From Enterococcus dispar ATCC 51266 (lineage in GTDB: Bacteria; Bacillota; Bacilli; Lactobacillales; Enterococcaceae): DNA of 64,000 nucleotides. Below the pieces are notes generated by a model. The model was given only the letters and a program-made list of their open reading frames with translations. It searched no databases and had not been told where the DNA came from. The stretch spans positions 613,707 to 677,706 of the forward strand of contig NZ_KE136354.1 of NCBI RefSeq assembly GCF_000406945.1, written 5' to 3'. The translations under genes were made by a program, and so were the position numbers. Shown here one piece after another: positions 43,284-54,752 of the stretch. How positions within the stretch are numbered: position 1 is the first letter of the stretch; the number at the start of each line of letters is the position of its first letter.

Positions 43284-45188
43284 ATGCAACAATATATATT
43301 AAGCAAGAAAAATGTTATCACCGTCATCAGTGGATTGTTAATCGCACTCGGTTTCTTCAGTCATTTTGTTTTAGAAAATGTAGGACTTTCAGAGTGGTCT
43401 TTGATCATCGCCTCTGTCTTTGGGATTACGCCAATTGCCATTCAAGCGTTTCAAGCAATGAAAGTCAAAGTCATCAGTATTGATGTCTTAGTCAGTATTG
43501 CAGCGATTGGTGCGCTTTTTATTCAAAATTATGAAGAATCGGCTATTGTCACGTTCTTATTCTTATTCGGACACTACTTGGAACAACGAACATTGAACCA
43601 AACGCGATCTGCTATCAAAGAATTGACTGAAATGGCACCCGAAAGCGCCTTGAAACAAATGGATAATGGCGAATTTGAAGAAGTAGAAGTGGATGATGTA
43701 GATGAAGGGGATATCTTGCTCGTTAAAACGGGTGCGAAAGTTCCAGTAGATGGTACAGTCCTTACGGGTGAAGGGCATATCAATGAAGCTAGCATTACAG
43801 GTGAAGCTGTTCCGGTCAACAAGCTAGCTGATGCAGAAGTTTTTGCAGGAACCATTTTAGAAAACGGAACGATTCAAATCAGAGCTGACCGAGTTGGTGA
43901 GGACACCACATTTGGAAAAATTATTGAACTCGTGGAAGAAGCACAAGATTCTAAATCCGAAGCGGAACGGTTCATTGATCGCTTTTCTAAATACTACACA
44001 CCAGCTGTCTTGGTTCTGGCAATTGTTGTATGGGCGTTCAGTCAAAATATTGAGTTAGCAATCACCATCTTGGTTCTAGGTTGCCCAGGCGCATTAGTTA
44101 TCGGAGTGCCTGTCTCAAACGTTGCCGGTATTGGGAATGGTGCTCGTAACGGTGTTCTTTTAAAAGGGAGTGAAGTCATTCAAGACTTCAGCAATGTGGA
44201 TACAATTGTATTTGATAAGACAGGTACTTTAACTGTCGGAAACCCAACCGTTGCAGCGACTGAACTGTATGAAAAAGATTCTGCTGAAACGCTTGGCTAT
44301 CTGGCCAGTGTGGAACGGGAATCAGATCATCCATTAGCAAAAGCGGTCTTAAATCAAATTGGAGAAACAAACTTTTATCCTGTTGAAGAAACTGAAGTCG
44401 TGAAAGGCGGCGGAATCGTTTCAAGTGTAGCTGGACATAGAGTGGCTGTTGGGAATGTGGCCTTGATGGAAAAAGAAAATGTTACTCTCAGCAAAAATGT
44501 GCAAAAAGATGTCAAACGGTTTGAACAACAAGGGAATTCTCTCGTTTTGACAGCGGTCGACGGTGAATTAAAAGTACTGATGGGCATTCGCGATCAAGTC
44601 CGTCCGGGTGTGAAAGCTAATTTACAGGAATTAAAAGACTTGGGCGTGAAAAATCTAGTCGTTCTTTCAGGAGATAACCAAGGAACCGTTGATGTGGTCG
44701 CCGGCGAACTTGGTTTGACCGAAGCTCACGGCCACATGTTGCCGGAAGACAAATCGGCTTATATCGGAAAACTTCAACAACGTGGTCAAATTGTAGCCTT
44801 TGTTGGAGATGGCGTTAACGATAGTCCGTCCTTAGCTTTAGCAGACATTGGAATCGCAATGGGAAGCGGAACGGACGTAGCGATTGAAACATCCGATGTC
44901 GTTTTAATGAACTCGAACTTCAGCAACTTGCCTCACGCATTAGGATTAGTAAAAGCCACCGCAAATAATATGAAACAAAATATCGTGATTTCAATTGGAG
45001 TAGTGTTGGTCTTGTTGACCAGCGTCTTCTTCAGCGAATGGATGAATATGTCTATCGGAATGTTGGTTCATGAAGGTAGTATCTTGGTGGTAATTTTCAA
45101 TGGCATGAGATTAATGAAGTATAAGTTGAAAGGTCGAAAAGAACAAAAAGAAGTATCAGCACCTGCAGAGAAAGTAAAAATATCTTAA
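43284..45188 (+). CDS. P1B-type ATPase with an unusual CPG metal-site motif
   Basis: 634 residues from ATG 43284 (GGAGGG 7 bases upstream). There is no N-terminal HMA or His-rich domain. Core motifs are ITGEAVP, DKTGTLTVG with Asp311, SDHPLAKA, GDGVNDSPSLA and a late HEGSILVVIFNGMRL typical of the Zn/Cd/Co branch. The transmembrane metal motif reads GCPGALV (Cys267-Pro-Gly269) where characterised groups have CPC, CPH or SPC. Substrate is therefore uncertain; co-regulation with Dps by an FNR-type protein hints at iron or a redox-linked metal. It follows the chaperone gene. Confidence 0.9.
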   Translation: MQQYILSKKNVITVISGLLIALGFFSHFVLENVGLSEWSLIIASVFGITPIAIQAFQAMKVKVISIDVLVSIAAIGALFIQNYEESAIVTFLFLFGHYLEQRTLNQTRSAIKELTEMAPESALKQMDNGEFEEVEVDDVDEGDILLVKTGAKVPVDGTVLTGEGHINEASITGEAVPVNKLADAEVFAGTILENGTIQIRADRVGEDTTFGKIIELVEEAQDSKSEAERFIDRFSKYYTPAVLVLAIVVWAFSQNIELAITILVLGCPGALVIGVPVSNVAGIGNGARNGVLLKGSEVIQDFSNVDTIVFDKTGTLTVGNPTVAATELYEKDSAETLGYLASVERESDHPLAKAVLNQIGETNFYPVEETEVVKGGGIVSSVAGHRVAVGNVALMEKENVTLSKNVQKDVKRFEQQGNSLVLTAVDGELKVLMGIRDQVRPGVKANLQELKDLGVKNLVVLSGDNQGTVDVVAGELGLTEAHGHMLPEDKSAYIGKLQQRGQIVAFVGDGVNDSPSLALADIGIAMGSGTDVAIETSDVVLMNSNFSNLPHALGLVKATANNMKQNIVISIGVVLVLLTSVFFSEWMNMSIGMLVHEGSILVVIFNGMRLMKYKLKGRKEQKEVSAPAEKVKIS

Positions 45189-45234
45189 GAATAAATTAGA
45201 AGAGGCTGAGACAATAGTCCATCCTTGAAATGAC

Positions 45235-45280
45235 AAAAGCGGAAACTCAGATTTTTAAATCTGGGATTTTCCGCTTTTTT
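45235..45280 (+). terminator. Terminator after the CPG ATPase
   Basis: AAAAGCGGAAA/TTTTCCGCTTTT arms with an inner AGATTTTTAAATCT stem, followed by T residues. The rest of 45189-45432 holds no gene. Confidence 0.8.
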
Positions 45281-45432
45281 GAGTTCTTAAAAAAAAAATA
45301 AAAGTATAGAGTATGTTCTTTATAAAATTAATTTTCGTGAAAATGATTAAAAAATTTAATAATAAAATTTAAATTCCTATTAAGTTGTAACACATGAAAT
45401 TGCTTATAATAGTGTATTGGAATTAAGATAGA

Positions 45433-45485
45433 TTGACAAAAGAGTGATCAAATAGGTATAATTCATTCAAATAATCGTTTGAATG
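45433..45485 (+). promoter_or_regulatory. cadC promoter and operator
   Basis: TTGACA (45433-45438) and TATAAT (45457-45462) with 18-base spacing. The perfect inverted repeat CATTCAAA-N6-TTTGAATG lies at 45464-45485, overlapping the start point. It resembles the CadC/ArsR-family cad operator, so the cadC product should repress here. Confidence 0.75.
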
Positions 45486-45498
45486 TGAGGTGAGATGA

Positions 45499-45861
45499 AT
45501 GGGAAACGTTTGCCAAGTGGCTATCGTACATAAAGAAAAAGTAGCTAGTGTTAAAAACAATTTAAAAGATAAAGACCTTTCAACTTTACTTATATTAGGA
45601 AAATGTTTTAGCGATTCTTCTAGGATTAAAATTTTTTATACTTTAGAAACTTATAAGGAGATGTGCGTTTGTGATTTAGCGGCGATACTTAATGCTAGTA
45701 TTGCTACAACGTCACACCATTTACGTTTTTTGAAAAAGAACGAAATAGCAAAATCACGTCAAGATGGAAAAGTAGTTTATTATTCTTTAGCGAATGAAGA
45801 GATACTTTCCGCTGTGCAGGATTTTCTAAAGTTGTCAGAAAATATATCTATGAAAATTTAG
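45499..45861 (+). CDS. cadC: Cadmium-responsive ArsR/SmtB repressor CadC
   Basis: 120 residues; GAGGTGAG upstream. Winged helix with the alpha3 metal motif CVCDL (Cys56, Cys58) and recognition helix ASIATTSHHLRFLKKN. N-terminal Cys5 is present, but the second N-terminal Cys of pI258 CadC has no counterpart, so the Cd/Pb site may use three thiolates. It releases DNA when metal binds. The operator lies just upstream and cadD follows. Confidence 0.9.
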   Translation: MGNVCQVAIVHKEKVASVKNNLKDKDLSTLLILGKCFSDSSRIKIFYTLETYKEMCVCDLAAILNASIATTSHHLRFLKKNEIAKSRQDGKVVYYSLANEEILSAVQDFLKLSENISMKI

Positions 45862-45877
45862 TTTGGAGGAAGTTATT

Positions 45878-46492
45878 TTGTTACAAAGTATTTTATCAGC
45901 TCTCGCTGTTTACGTTTCTACCAGCATTGATTATTTATTTATCTTGCTGATTATTTTTTCTCAAAGTCATACAAAAAAAGGGCTCCGTCAGATTTTTTGG
46001 GGTCAATATCTAGGAACAGGTATCTTAGTAGCCGTAAGTTTATTTGCAGCATATGTGCTGAATTTCATTCCGCAAGATTGGATCATTGGGCTTCTCGGTC
46101 TAATTCCGATTTTCTTAGGAATCAGAGTGGCATTGGTTGGCGAAGAGGAGGAAGAAGAAGAGGAAGTCGTTGAAAAGCTTGAATCAAGAGGAACAAACCG
46201 CTTCTTTTGGACCGTTGCCTTAATAACAATTGCTTCTGGTGGCGATAACTTAGGGATTTATATTCCTTACTTTGCCTCGTTATCTTTTTCAGAGATTGTC
46301 ACCGCTCTAATCGTATTTGCTATTTCTGTTGCGGTTCTTTGCTATATCAGTTACAAATTAGCCAAGATTTCTTTTGTTTCCGAAACCTTAGAAAAATATG
46401 AACGAATCCTTGTTCCTATAGTGTTTATTGGCTTAGGAATTTATATTTTGATAGAAAATGGGACGATTCAAACACTATTAAATTTTATATAA
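45878..46492 (+). CDS. cadD: CadD-family cadmium resistance transporter
   Basis: 204 residues from TTG 45878, with GGAGG 8 bases upstream; the frame is also open to a TTG at 45863 that overlaps that site. Five to six membrane spans with the family's STSIDYLFILLIIF and IASGGDNLGIYIPYF motifs. An acidic cytoplasmic loop (EEEEEEEEVVEKLE) is notable. CadD proteins confer cadmium resistance, probably by efflux. It is coupled to cadC. Confidence 0.9.
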   Translation: MLQSILSALAVYVSTSIDYLFILLIIFSQSHTKKGLRQIFWGQYLGTGILVAVSLFAAYVLNFIPQDWIIGLLGLIPIFLGIRVALVGEEEEEEEEVVEKLESRGTNRFFWTVALITIASGGDNLGIYIPYFASLSFSEIVTALIVFAISVAVLCYISYKLAKISFVSETLEKYERILVPIVFIGLGIYILIENGTIQTLLNFI

Positions 46493-46509
46493 ACAACTAC
46501 GATAGTGAA

Positions 46510-46564
46510 GTTCAAATAAAAAAAGACAGCGAGATTTTAACTCGCTGTCTTTTTTTATTTGAAC
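46510..46564. terminator. Strong bidirectional terminator
   Basis: Perfect 24-base inverted repeat (46510-46533, 46541-46564) with a 7-base loop and A/T tracts on both sides. It separates cadD from the convergent czrA-like gene. Confidence 0.88.
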
Positions 46565-46603
46565 TAATGAATTGTAAAATCATTTTAACCTTGTAGTTTG
46601 TCT

Positions 46604-46924
46604 TTATTTTTCTTTTTCTTGTTCTTCGATATGAGTTGAAACTTGCTCAAGAATACTAAAAATATGAAGATCGTCAAGGCTATAAATCATATTTTTACCA
46701 GCTCTTTTTGATTTTACTAATCTTGAAGTCTTTAAAGTTTTTAACTGGTGAGAAATTGCTGATTGTTCCATACTCAAAGAATGCGCAATAGCTCCAACGC
46801 TAAGTTCTTCTTTCTGCAGAAGAAATAAAATTGAAAGTCGGGTAGGGTCACTGATCATTTTAAATATTTTACTTACCTCTTGGATAGATTCATTTTTTAA
46901 TGGAGAAGTTGATAATGAATTCAT
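46604..46924 (-). CDS. ArsR/SmtB-family zinc/cobalt repressor (CzrA-like)
   Basis: 106 residues. Winged helix with SMEQSAISHQLKTLKTSRLV. The alpha5 metal site of CzrA is recognisable: Asp85-x-His87 and His98-x2-Glu101 (CzrA has His at the last place). No CVC motif, so it differs from CadC. It is divergent from the ATPase gene at 47180 and most likely represses it until Zn or Co binds. Confidence 0.88.
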   Translation of the reverse strand: MNSLSTSPLKNESIQEVSKIFKMISDPTRLSILFLLQKEELSVGAIAHSLSMEQSAISHQLKTLKTSRLVKSKRAGKNMIYSLDDLHIFSILEQVSTHIEEQEKEK

Positions 46925-47061
46925 AAGAATTTCTCTCCTTCATATGTTTGTTTATTCACATTTAGATTATCATAATATTTTTATAAAGCAAGATTTTTTG
47001 TATAAGGGTAGCTATTTTAGAGTCCTATTTTTTTTATCACCTAAATAAGATAACTATTTTT

Positions 47062-47119
47062 TTGACAAATTAGATAGAGCGATATAAAATGAATGTATAG
47101 ACATATGAATGTTCGTTCA
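47062..47119 (+). promoter_or_regulatory. Promoter and possible operator of the SPC ATPase
   Basis: TTGACA (47062-47067) and TAAAAT (47085-47090), 17-base spacing. Downstream lies TGAATGTTCGTTCA (47106-47119), a TGAA/TTCA inverted pair like ArsR-family operators. Confidence 0.55.
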
Positions 47120-47179
47120 AACGTAATTCGTAAGCATTACGATTTCTAAAAAAAAGTTTTATTAAGAAAGGTGATAGAA

Positions 47180-49087
47180 ATGAAAGAGATTCAAGAGCAA
47201 CACTCACACGAAAATAATAGTCACGATCATGGGAAAATGCCAATTATTTTGTACTTTATTGGTTTAGCATTGTCGCTCATTGCGTTATTTGTAAACGGAG
47301 AAAATAATTTAATCCAAAACACTTTGTTTTCAATTGCTTCAATTAGTGCTGGTTATCATGTCATTATTCTTGAAGGAATTGGAGAAACGATTGAAAACTC
47401 AAAAAGACAACACAAATTTACCCCTAATTCTCATATTTTAATGGGAATAGCTGCAATAGGTGCTTCTCTGATAGGAAATTTTTGGGAAGGAACGTTATTG
47501 GTTCTTATTTTCTCTGGAGCACATTTTCTTGAAGATTATGCTGAAGGAAGAAGTAAAAGAGAAATTACCAAGTTATTAGAAATGAATCCAACAACAGCTA
47601 GGCTAATCATGCAAGATGGCAATACAACAATCGTTAATGTTAGTGAGTTGAAAGTAGGAGATCAACTTCAAGTGTTAAACGGTGACCAAGTACCGATTGA
47701 CGGAGTAATAGTATCAGGCTCTACTTCGATTGACGAATCTTCTATTAATGGTGAGAGTATACCTAAAGAGAAATCAAAGGGAGACGGAGTTTTTGGGAGT
47801 ACAATTAATGGAACGGGTACCTTTACTATGGAAGTCACAAAAGAAACTAACGATACTGTCTTTTCAAAGATTTTACAACTAGTGAATCAAAATCAAGAGA
47901 ATCAAACAAAAGCGTCTAGTATTATCCAAAAGTTTGAGCCTAAGTATGTTAAATTTGTTTTAATTGCAATCCCACTCTTCATTTTACTTGCTCCTATGCT
48001 GTTTGATTTGACATGGTCACAAAGTATTTATAGAGGATTAGTCCTTTTAGTCGCAGCTTCTCCGTGTGCTTTAGCAGCAGCTACCGTATCCGTAACATTG
48101 TCAGCCACTTCTAATCTAGCAAAAAGAGGCGTACTTTCAAAAGGAAGTGCCTATTTGTCCCAATTAGCGGATATTCAAGCCATTGCCTTTGATAAAACAG
48201 GAACATTAACTAAAGGGAAACCGGAAGTAACCAATTATTACTTTTCTGATTCTGTGAACGAGGAAAATATGATTGATATCGTAGTGGCTCTTGAAAAAGA
48301 ATCAAATCACCCGTTAGCAAGTGCTATTTTAGACAAGTTTGAACCAAAAAATAAACTAGCTATTGAAGTGGAAAATCAGATTGGAAAAGGTTTAATAGGC
48401 GATTATAACGAAAACACTTATCGTATAGGTAAACCAACTTCTTTTGAGGCTGTATCGGATGACTATACACGTTTGAATAAAGAATGGGCTTCAGAAGGTA
48501 ATACGGTTGTATATGTATCAGAAAATGAAAAAGTAATCGGCCTGATAGCATTAATGGATATTCCAAGTGAACATGCGAAAGCAACTATAGATTACTTTAA
48601 GAAGTGTGGTATCCATACCACTTTAATTACTGGGGATTCTGAAATGACAGGGCAAGCTGTTGGTAAACAATTAGGAGTAGATCAAGTAATTGCAAACGTC
48701 ATGCCAGAAGATAAATCTAACATTATCAATGAACAAAAAGAAACCTATGGTATAACCGCTATGGTGGGAGATGGTATAAACGACGCACCTGCTCTTGTGA
48801 AGGCAGATGTTGGAATTGCTATGGGAGAGGGTACGGATGTTGCAGTAGATGTATCTGATCTAGTATTAATGAAAAATGATTTGTCTAAATTGGTAAAAGC
48901 TCATGAAATTTCTTTAAAAATGAATCGAGTTATTTGGCAAAATATTATTTTCTCAATGGTAGTTGTCGCTTTTCTAATTACCGTAAGCTTAGTAGGATTA
49001 ACGGATATAGCCATTAGTGTGATTGTTCATGAAGGAAGTACCTTAGTCGTGATATTAAATGGTCTTCGATTATTAAAGTCTAAATAA
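47180..49087 (+). CDS. P1B-type ATPase with SPC motif (Zn/Co/Fe-type exporter)
   Basis: 635 residues from ATG 47180; AAGGTGA upstream. A short His-rich N-terminus (EQHSHENNSHDHGK) replaces HMA domains. The metal motif is SPC (Ser294-Pro-Cys296), the phosphorylated Asp is 338 (DKTGTLTKG), followed by SNHPLASA, GDGINDAPALV and a HEGSTLVVILNGLRLL end. SPC pumps of the P1B-4 group export Co, Zn or Fe. Control by the divergent CzrA-like repressor fits zinc or cobalt. Confidence 0.9.
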   Translation: MKEIQEQHSHENNSHDHGKMPIILYFIGLALSLIALFVNGENNLIQNTLFSIASISAGYHVIILEGIGETIENSKRQHKFTPNSHILMGIAAIGASLIGNFWEGTLLVLIFSGAHFLEDYAEGRSKREITKLLEMNPTTARLIMQDGNTTIVNVSELKVGDQLQVLNGDQVPIDGVIVSGSTSIDESSINGESIPKEKSKGDGVFGSTINGTGTFTMEVTKETNDTVFSKILQLVNQNQENQTKASSIIQKFEPKYVKFVLIAIPLFILLAPMLFDLTWSQSIYRGLVLLVAASPCALAAATVSVTLSATSNLAKRGVLSKGSAYLSQLADIQAIAFDKTGTLTKGKPEVTNYYFSDSVNEENMIDIVVALEKESNHPLASAILDKFEPKNKLAIEVENQIGKGLIGDYNENTYRIGKPTSFEAVSDDYTRLNKEWASEGNTVVYVSENEKVIGLIALMDIPSEHAKATIDYFKKCGIHTTLITGDSEMTGQAVGKQLGVDQVIANVMPEDKSNIINEQKETYGITAMVGDGINDAPALVKADVGIAMGEGTDVAVDVSDLVLMKNDLSKLVKAHEISLKMNRVIWQNIIFSMVVVAFLITVSLVGLTDIAISVIVHEGSTLVVILNGLRLLKSK

Positions 49088-49099
49088 ATACATGAAATT

Positions 49100-49425
49100 G
49101 GATAAAATCATGTATAAAGAACCCTACACCCATAGGGTTCTTTTTTATGACCGCCAGAAATAAACGATTATATACCATAATCGGATAAAATCATGTATCG
49201 AAAATAGAAGCCTACGTTTTTTCTTTAATTATGTCTAATTTGGGTGTACCCAAAGCAGACACATGTAAAACATTGATTTTATTGGATGTCATTTTTATAT
49301 TTAATTGGCACAGTTTTTTCTAATTATTTGTCATATTCATAGTCAACTATAGCTACAAAAGCAACTAATTTTGGAGATAGATTGAGATATTTAAAAATCT
49401 ATCATGAAAAATTAGTTGCTTTTGT
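49100..49425. repeat. Repeat-rich zone, possible resolvase site
   Basis: No gene in 49088-49566. It holds a 16-bp direct repeat (49100-49115, 49183-49198; GGATAAAATCATGTAT), a CGATTAT-N5-ATAATCG palindrome (49165-49183) and an 18-bp inverted repeat (49355-49372, 49408-49425) with an inner 8-bp stem (49376-49383, 49396-49403). A res site next to a resolvase gene is expected to be repeat-rich. Confidence 0.5.
49117..49146 (+). terminator. Terminator after the SPC ATPase
   Basis: AAGAACCCTA/TAGGGTTCTT arms around CACCCA and six T. Confidence 0.85.
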
Positions 49426-49566
49426 CACTTAGCGCTGAAAATTTATGCCATTTATCTAAAAAAATGACAGAGTATTGACTATAGTTTTCAGTTCCAGTAA
49501 AATCAAGGGGTTCAGAGGTGTCAGAACTAATGGTCAAAAGTAAAATAGGAAAAGAGGTTGAAAAAC

Positions 49567-50127
49567 ATGAAATATGGCTATGCACGGGTGAGTACACGTC
49601 ACCAAGATTTGGAAGGGCAGATGCGACAGCTGGAAGAGGAACGGTGTGATAAAATTTTCTTCGAAAAAATAACAGGGACAAAAAGTGATAGACCAGAATT
49701 CCAAAAAATGCTTCAGAGGATTCAACCTGGCGATGCGTTAGTAGTCACAAAATTAGATCGGTTTGCGCGAAGTACACAAGATGCCTTAAATACGATTAAG
49801 TATCTTTTTGAAAAGGGCGTTCAGATTAATGTCCTTAATCTAGGTATAATTGAGAACACTTCGACGGGAAGATTAATTTTTACAATCTTTAGTGCATTTG
49901 CTGATTTTGAACGGGACTTAATTGTGGAAAGGACACAGGAAGGAAAGGCGATTGCGAAGCAACGTCCCGGATTTAAGGAAGGGCGACCAAAAAAATATTC
50001 AAAACAACAGTTATCTTTGGCAATGCAGCTACTTGAAGAAAATTCTTATACAGAAGTAGAAAAAATGACTGGTATTAGTAAAAGTACTTTGACACGCTAT
50101 AAGAGAAAATACATGTCACAACACTAG
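49567..50127 (+). CDS. Serine resolvase (Tn3-type)
   Basis: 186 residues from ATG 49567 (GAGG 9 bases upstream). Catalytic YARVST with Ser9, then [30 protein letters not shown] and [12 protein letters not shown]; a C-terminal helix-turn-helix ([19 protein letters not shown]) binds the site. It resolves cointegrates or inverts DNA. No transposase of a Tn3 element is near, so it is a leftover or a plasmid-type resolvase. Repeats just upstream may be its target. Confidence 0.9.
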   Translation: MKYGYARVSTRHQDLEGQMRQLEEERCDKIFFEKITGTKSDRPEFQKMLQRIQPGDALVVTKLDRFARSTQDALNTIKYLFEKGVQINVLNLGIIENTSTGRLIFTIFSAFADFERDLIVERTQEGKAIAKQRPGFKEGRPKKYSKQQLSLAMQLLEENSYTEVEKMTGISKSTLTRYKRKYMSQH

Positions 50128-50370
50128 CGATTTTTATATAAATTTCGTTTGTCAAATTGAAAAATCTCACTCCTACATCTCGTTATGCGATAGCGGTCTT
50201 TAATCAGTGCACAAAAAAATATCGATTCAGTCAAAGAAGAACGTCTGATTTATGAGAAAGAACGCATCCATTTATGATTCTCTCGATGTACTTTTGAATA
50301 AGTCTTTAGCCACTTCATTGAGCTGTTTATTCTCTCTGTTTTAACTTTACTTTATAAAGGACTGATATGA

Positions 50371-51021
50371 TTGATAATGGATAGATTAAATGATGTAATA
50401 AATTCCTATAAAAAAAATTCGACATTCTATATATTGAGTTTATTCTTTCAAGAACATATTCACGAGATTCCTTATATTACAATGGATGAGGTTGCTAGTA
50501 GAACCTTTGTATCAAAAAGCCAAATTTCTAAATATGTCAGATATTTAGACTATAAAACTTACATTGAGTTTAAAGACGCTTGCGTAGAATACCTCGAATC
50601 CTTAGAGAGACGCCGTCACGATTCGAAAGCATCTAACAATATGAAAGATAATAGTTTAATCTTTGCAGGTACTATGATTCATTTTCTTAACTCTTTAACA
50701 AGTTCGTTAGATTATAATCAACTGGAGTTATTAACTGAACAGCTTACTTCCGCAAATACTATATTTGTCTTTGCTCAAGGCGATGCGCGCTATCTCTGCC
50801 ATCAGATCCAAACAGAACTACAAGTGATTAACATGAATGTTATTATTTGCGATGTTGGTTTTCAACATTCCTACGATATTAACGACAATGATTTATTATT
50901 AGTACTCAGTATTGACGGCAATACTTTCAAGTACGACAAACGAGTAGTGAAGAGACTCGAAAAAATGAATGGAACAAAATGGCTTATAAGTTGTCAAAGT
51001 AATATAAAATTCAAAGGGTAA
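50371..51021 (+). CDS. RpiR/MurR-family regulator with premature in-frame stop
   Basis: 216 residues from TTG 50371 (AAAGGA 9 bases upstream). N-terminal helix-turn-helix (ITMDEVASRTFVSKSQISKY) and a SIS-like sugar-phosphate domain (TIFVFAQGDARYLCHQI, DLLLVLSIDG). After the stop at 51019 the same frame continues for 31 codons to 51117 with family-like text (VPIQYGKFNAYFFKYVIDLL). So the ancestral protein was about 248 residues. It probably controls the beta-glucoside operon that follows. Confidence 0.75.
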   Translation: MIMDRLNDVINSYKKNSTFYILSLFFQEHIHEIPYITMDEVASRTFVSKSQISKYVRYLDYKTYIEFKDACVEYLESLERRRHDSKASNNMKDNSLIFAGTMIHFLNSLTSSLDYNQLELLTEQLTSANTIFVFAQGDARYLCHQIQTELQVINMNVIICDVGFQHSYDINDNDLLLVLSIDGNTFKYDKRVVKRLEKMNGTKWLISCQSNIKFKG

Positions 51022-51128
51022 CAGTTACATGTTCCCATACAATATGGAAAGTTCAATGCCTACTTCTTCAAATATGTTATTGATTTATTAATCCTCAATT
51101 TAAAGCAAACCTATTAAGCTTATTCGTC

Positions 51129-51160
51129 AAGGAAGTTTCTTTTAAAGAAACTTCCTTTTT
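51129..51160 (+). terminator. Terminator between regulator and bgl operon
   Basis: AAGGAAGTTTCTTT and its complement around one base, followed by a T-run. Placed upstream of the glucosidase gene it could also serve as an attenuator, but no antiterminator site was seen. Confidence 0.75.
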
Positions 51161-51193
51161 GATTAGCAACATATACCTTATACTTTGTGATAA

Positions 51194-53246
<2,053 letters not shown>

Positions 53247-53270
53247 AGCACAATTTTAGGAGGAATCGGA

Positions 53271-54752
53271 ATGAGTAAACATACACAACTCGCTGAGAAC
53301 ATAATTAAACTAGTGGGTGGTCAAAAAAATATTAAAAGCTTACGTCATTGTATTACGCGCTTGCGATTTGAATTATATGATGAATTAAATGCAGATACTG
53401 ACGCTATTAATTCGCTAGATGGAGTAATCACTGTCGTTAAGGCGAGCGGCCAATACCAAGTGGTCATAGGTAACGAAGTTGCTGATGTGTACGAAGAAAT
53501 TAATAATCAACTAAAAAGCAACAAAGTCGTCGAGCATGAAGATTATGAAGATAGTACGAAAGGTAATAAAGTAAATATTCTAGACAAATTTATTAACTTT
53601 ATTTCAAGTCTATTTCAACCATTTTTAGGTGCACTAGCTGCAGCTGGGATGATCAAAGGACTTGTTGCTATTTTTGGATCTTTTGGACTAAATGTTGATA
53701 ATAGTGGTTTAGTCGCCATATTGAATATTGCTGGAGACGGATTTTTTCAGTTTCTCCCTATTATGCTAGCAGTCACTGCAGCGAGGTCATTAAAACTTAA
53801 TGTTTTCAGTGCATTAGCGATTGCTAGTGCGCTTCTATACCCAACTATTGATAGCTTAGCCAGTGGAAATTCAGCTTTTATTTTATTTGAAAATACAATA
53901 TTCCAGTCTGACGTCTATCAGACTTTCCTAGGGCTCCCGATTATTTTACCACCTGGTGGATATTATGCAACAATTATACCGATCATCATCGCAATTTGGT
54001 TCGGAGCTAAGATAGAAAAAATAGCAAAAAAAACTATCCCTAAGTCTGTTCAAACATTTTTCGTACCATTTGCTGTACTGTTAATTGCTATTCCAATTTC
54101 TATACTAATTATTGGTCCAGCCGCTTCATGGTCATCAGACTTGGTTGGAGCCCTATTTAAATATTTATACGAATTGAATACAATTCTTTTTGGTGTATTA
54201 ATTGGAGGACTTTGGCAGCTACTTGTTATGTTTGGTTTACATTGGGGACTGATTCCAATTGCTATATTACAAGTTGTTGAACAAGGATACTCTCCTATAT
54301 TTGGTGCTAGTGATGTTGCTTGGGCGGGAGTTATGGGTGTATTGTTGGCTGTATTTTTTAAAGCAAAAGATACACAAACTAAAGAAATTACCTTACCTGC
54401 TACACTTTCATCTTTCTTTGGTATTACTGAGCCTGGAGTATATGGTACTTTACTGCCTCAGAAGCATTTATTTATCATTGCATTAATTGCAAGTGGGATT
54501 GGCGGGGGCTATTCAGGTTATTTTGATGTTGTTCCATATCGTATGGGTGGGCTTGGTATTTTCAGTCTAGCAAGTTATATACCTGATAGCGGAGAAATTA
54601 CCATGAATGTATGGCATCGACTCATATCTTATATTCTAACATTCATCATTGCTTTCATCATTACTCTAGTCTATGAGCAGCGTAGAGAATTGAAAGCTGA
54701 AAAAAATATTCGCCCAGTGGAAGATGGAACAAGAACAAGTGGAAATGGTTGA
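53271..54752 (+). CDS. Beta-glucoside PTS permease, EIIBC
   Basis: 493 residues; AGGAGGAAT before the ATG. EIIB domain first, with SLRHCITRLRF and phosphorylated Cys27; EIIC follows (about 110-470) with eight or more spans, GALAAAGMIKGL and SSFFGITEPGVYG. No EIIA domain; that must come from elsewhere. The last residues (RPVEDGTRTSGNG) are not EIIC-like and share DNA with a kinase remnant in another frame, so the C-terminus was changed by recombination. Confidence 0.92.
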   Translation: MSKHTQLAENIIKLVGGQKNIKSLRHCITRLRFELYDELNADTDAINSLDGVITVVKASGQYQVVIGNEVADVYEEINNQLKSNKVVEHEDYEDSTKGNKVNILDKFINFISSLFQPFLGALAAAGMIKGLVAIFGSFGLNVDNSGLVAILNIAGDGFFQFLPIMLAVTAARSLKLNVFSALAIASALLYPTIDSLASGNSAFILFENTIFQSDVYQTFLGLPIILPPGGYYATIIPIIIAIWFGAKIEKIAKKTIPKSVQTFFVPFAVLLIAIPISILIIGPAASWSSDLVGALFKYLYELNTILFGVLIGGLWQLLVMFGLHWGLIPIAILQVVEQGYSPIFGASDVAWAGVMGVLLAVFFKAKDTQTKEITLPATLSSFFGITEPGVYGTLLPQKHLFIIALIASGIGGGYSGYFDVVPYRMGGLGIFSLASYIPDSGEITMNVWHRLISYILTFIIAFIITLVYEQRRELKAEKNIRPVEDGTRTSGNG

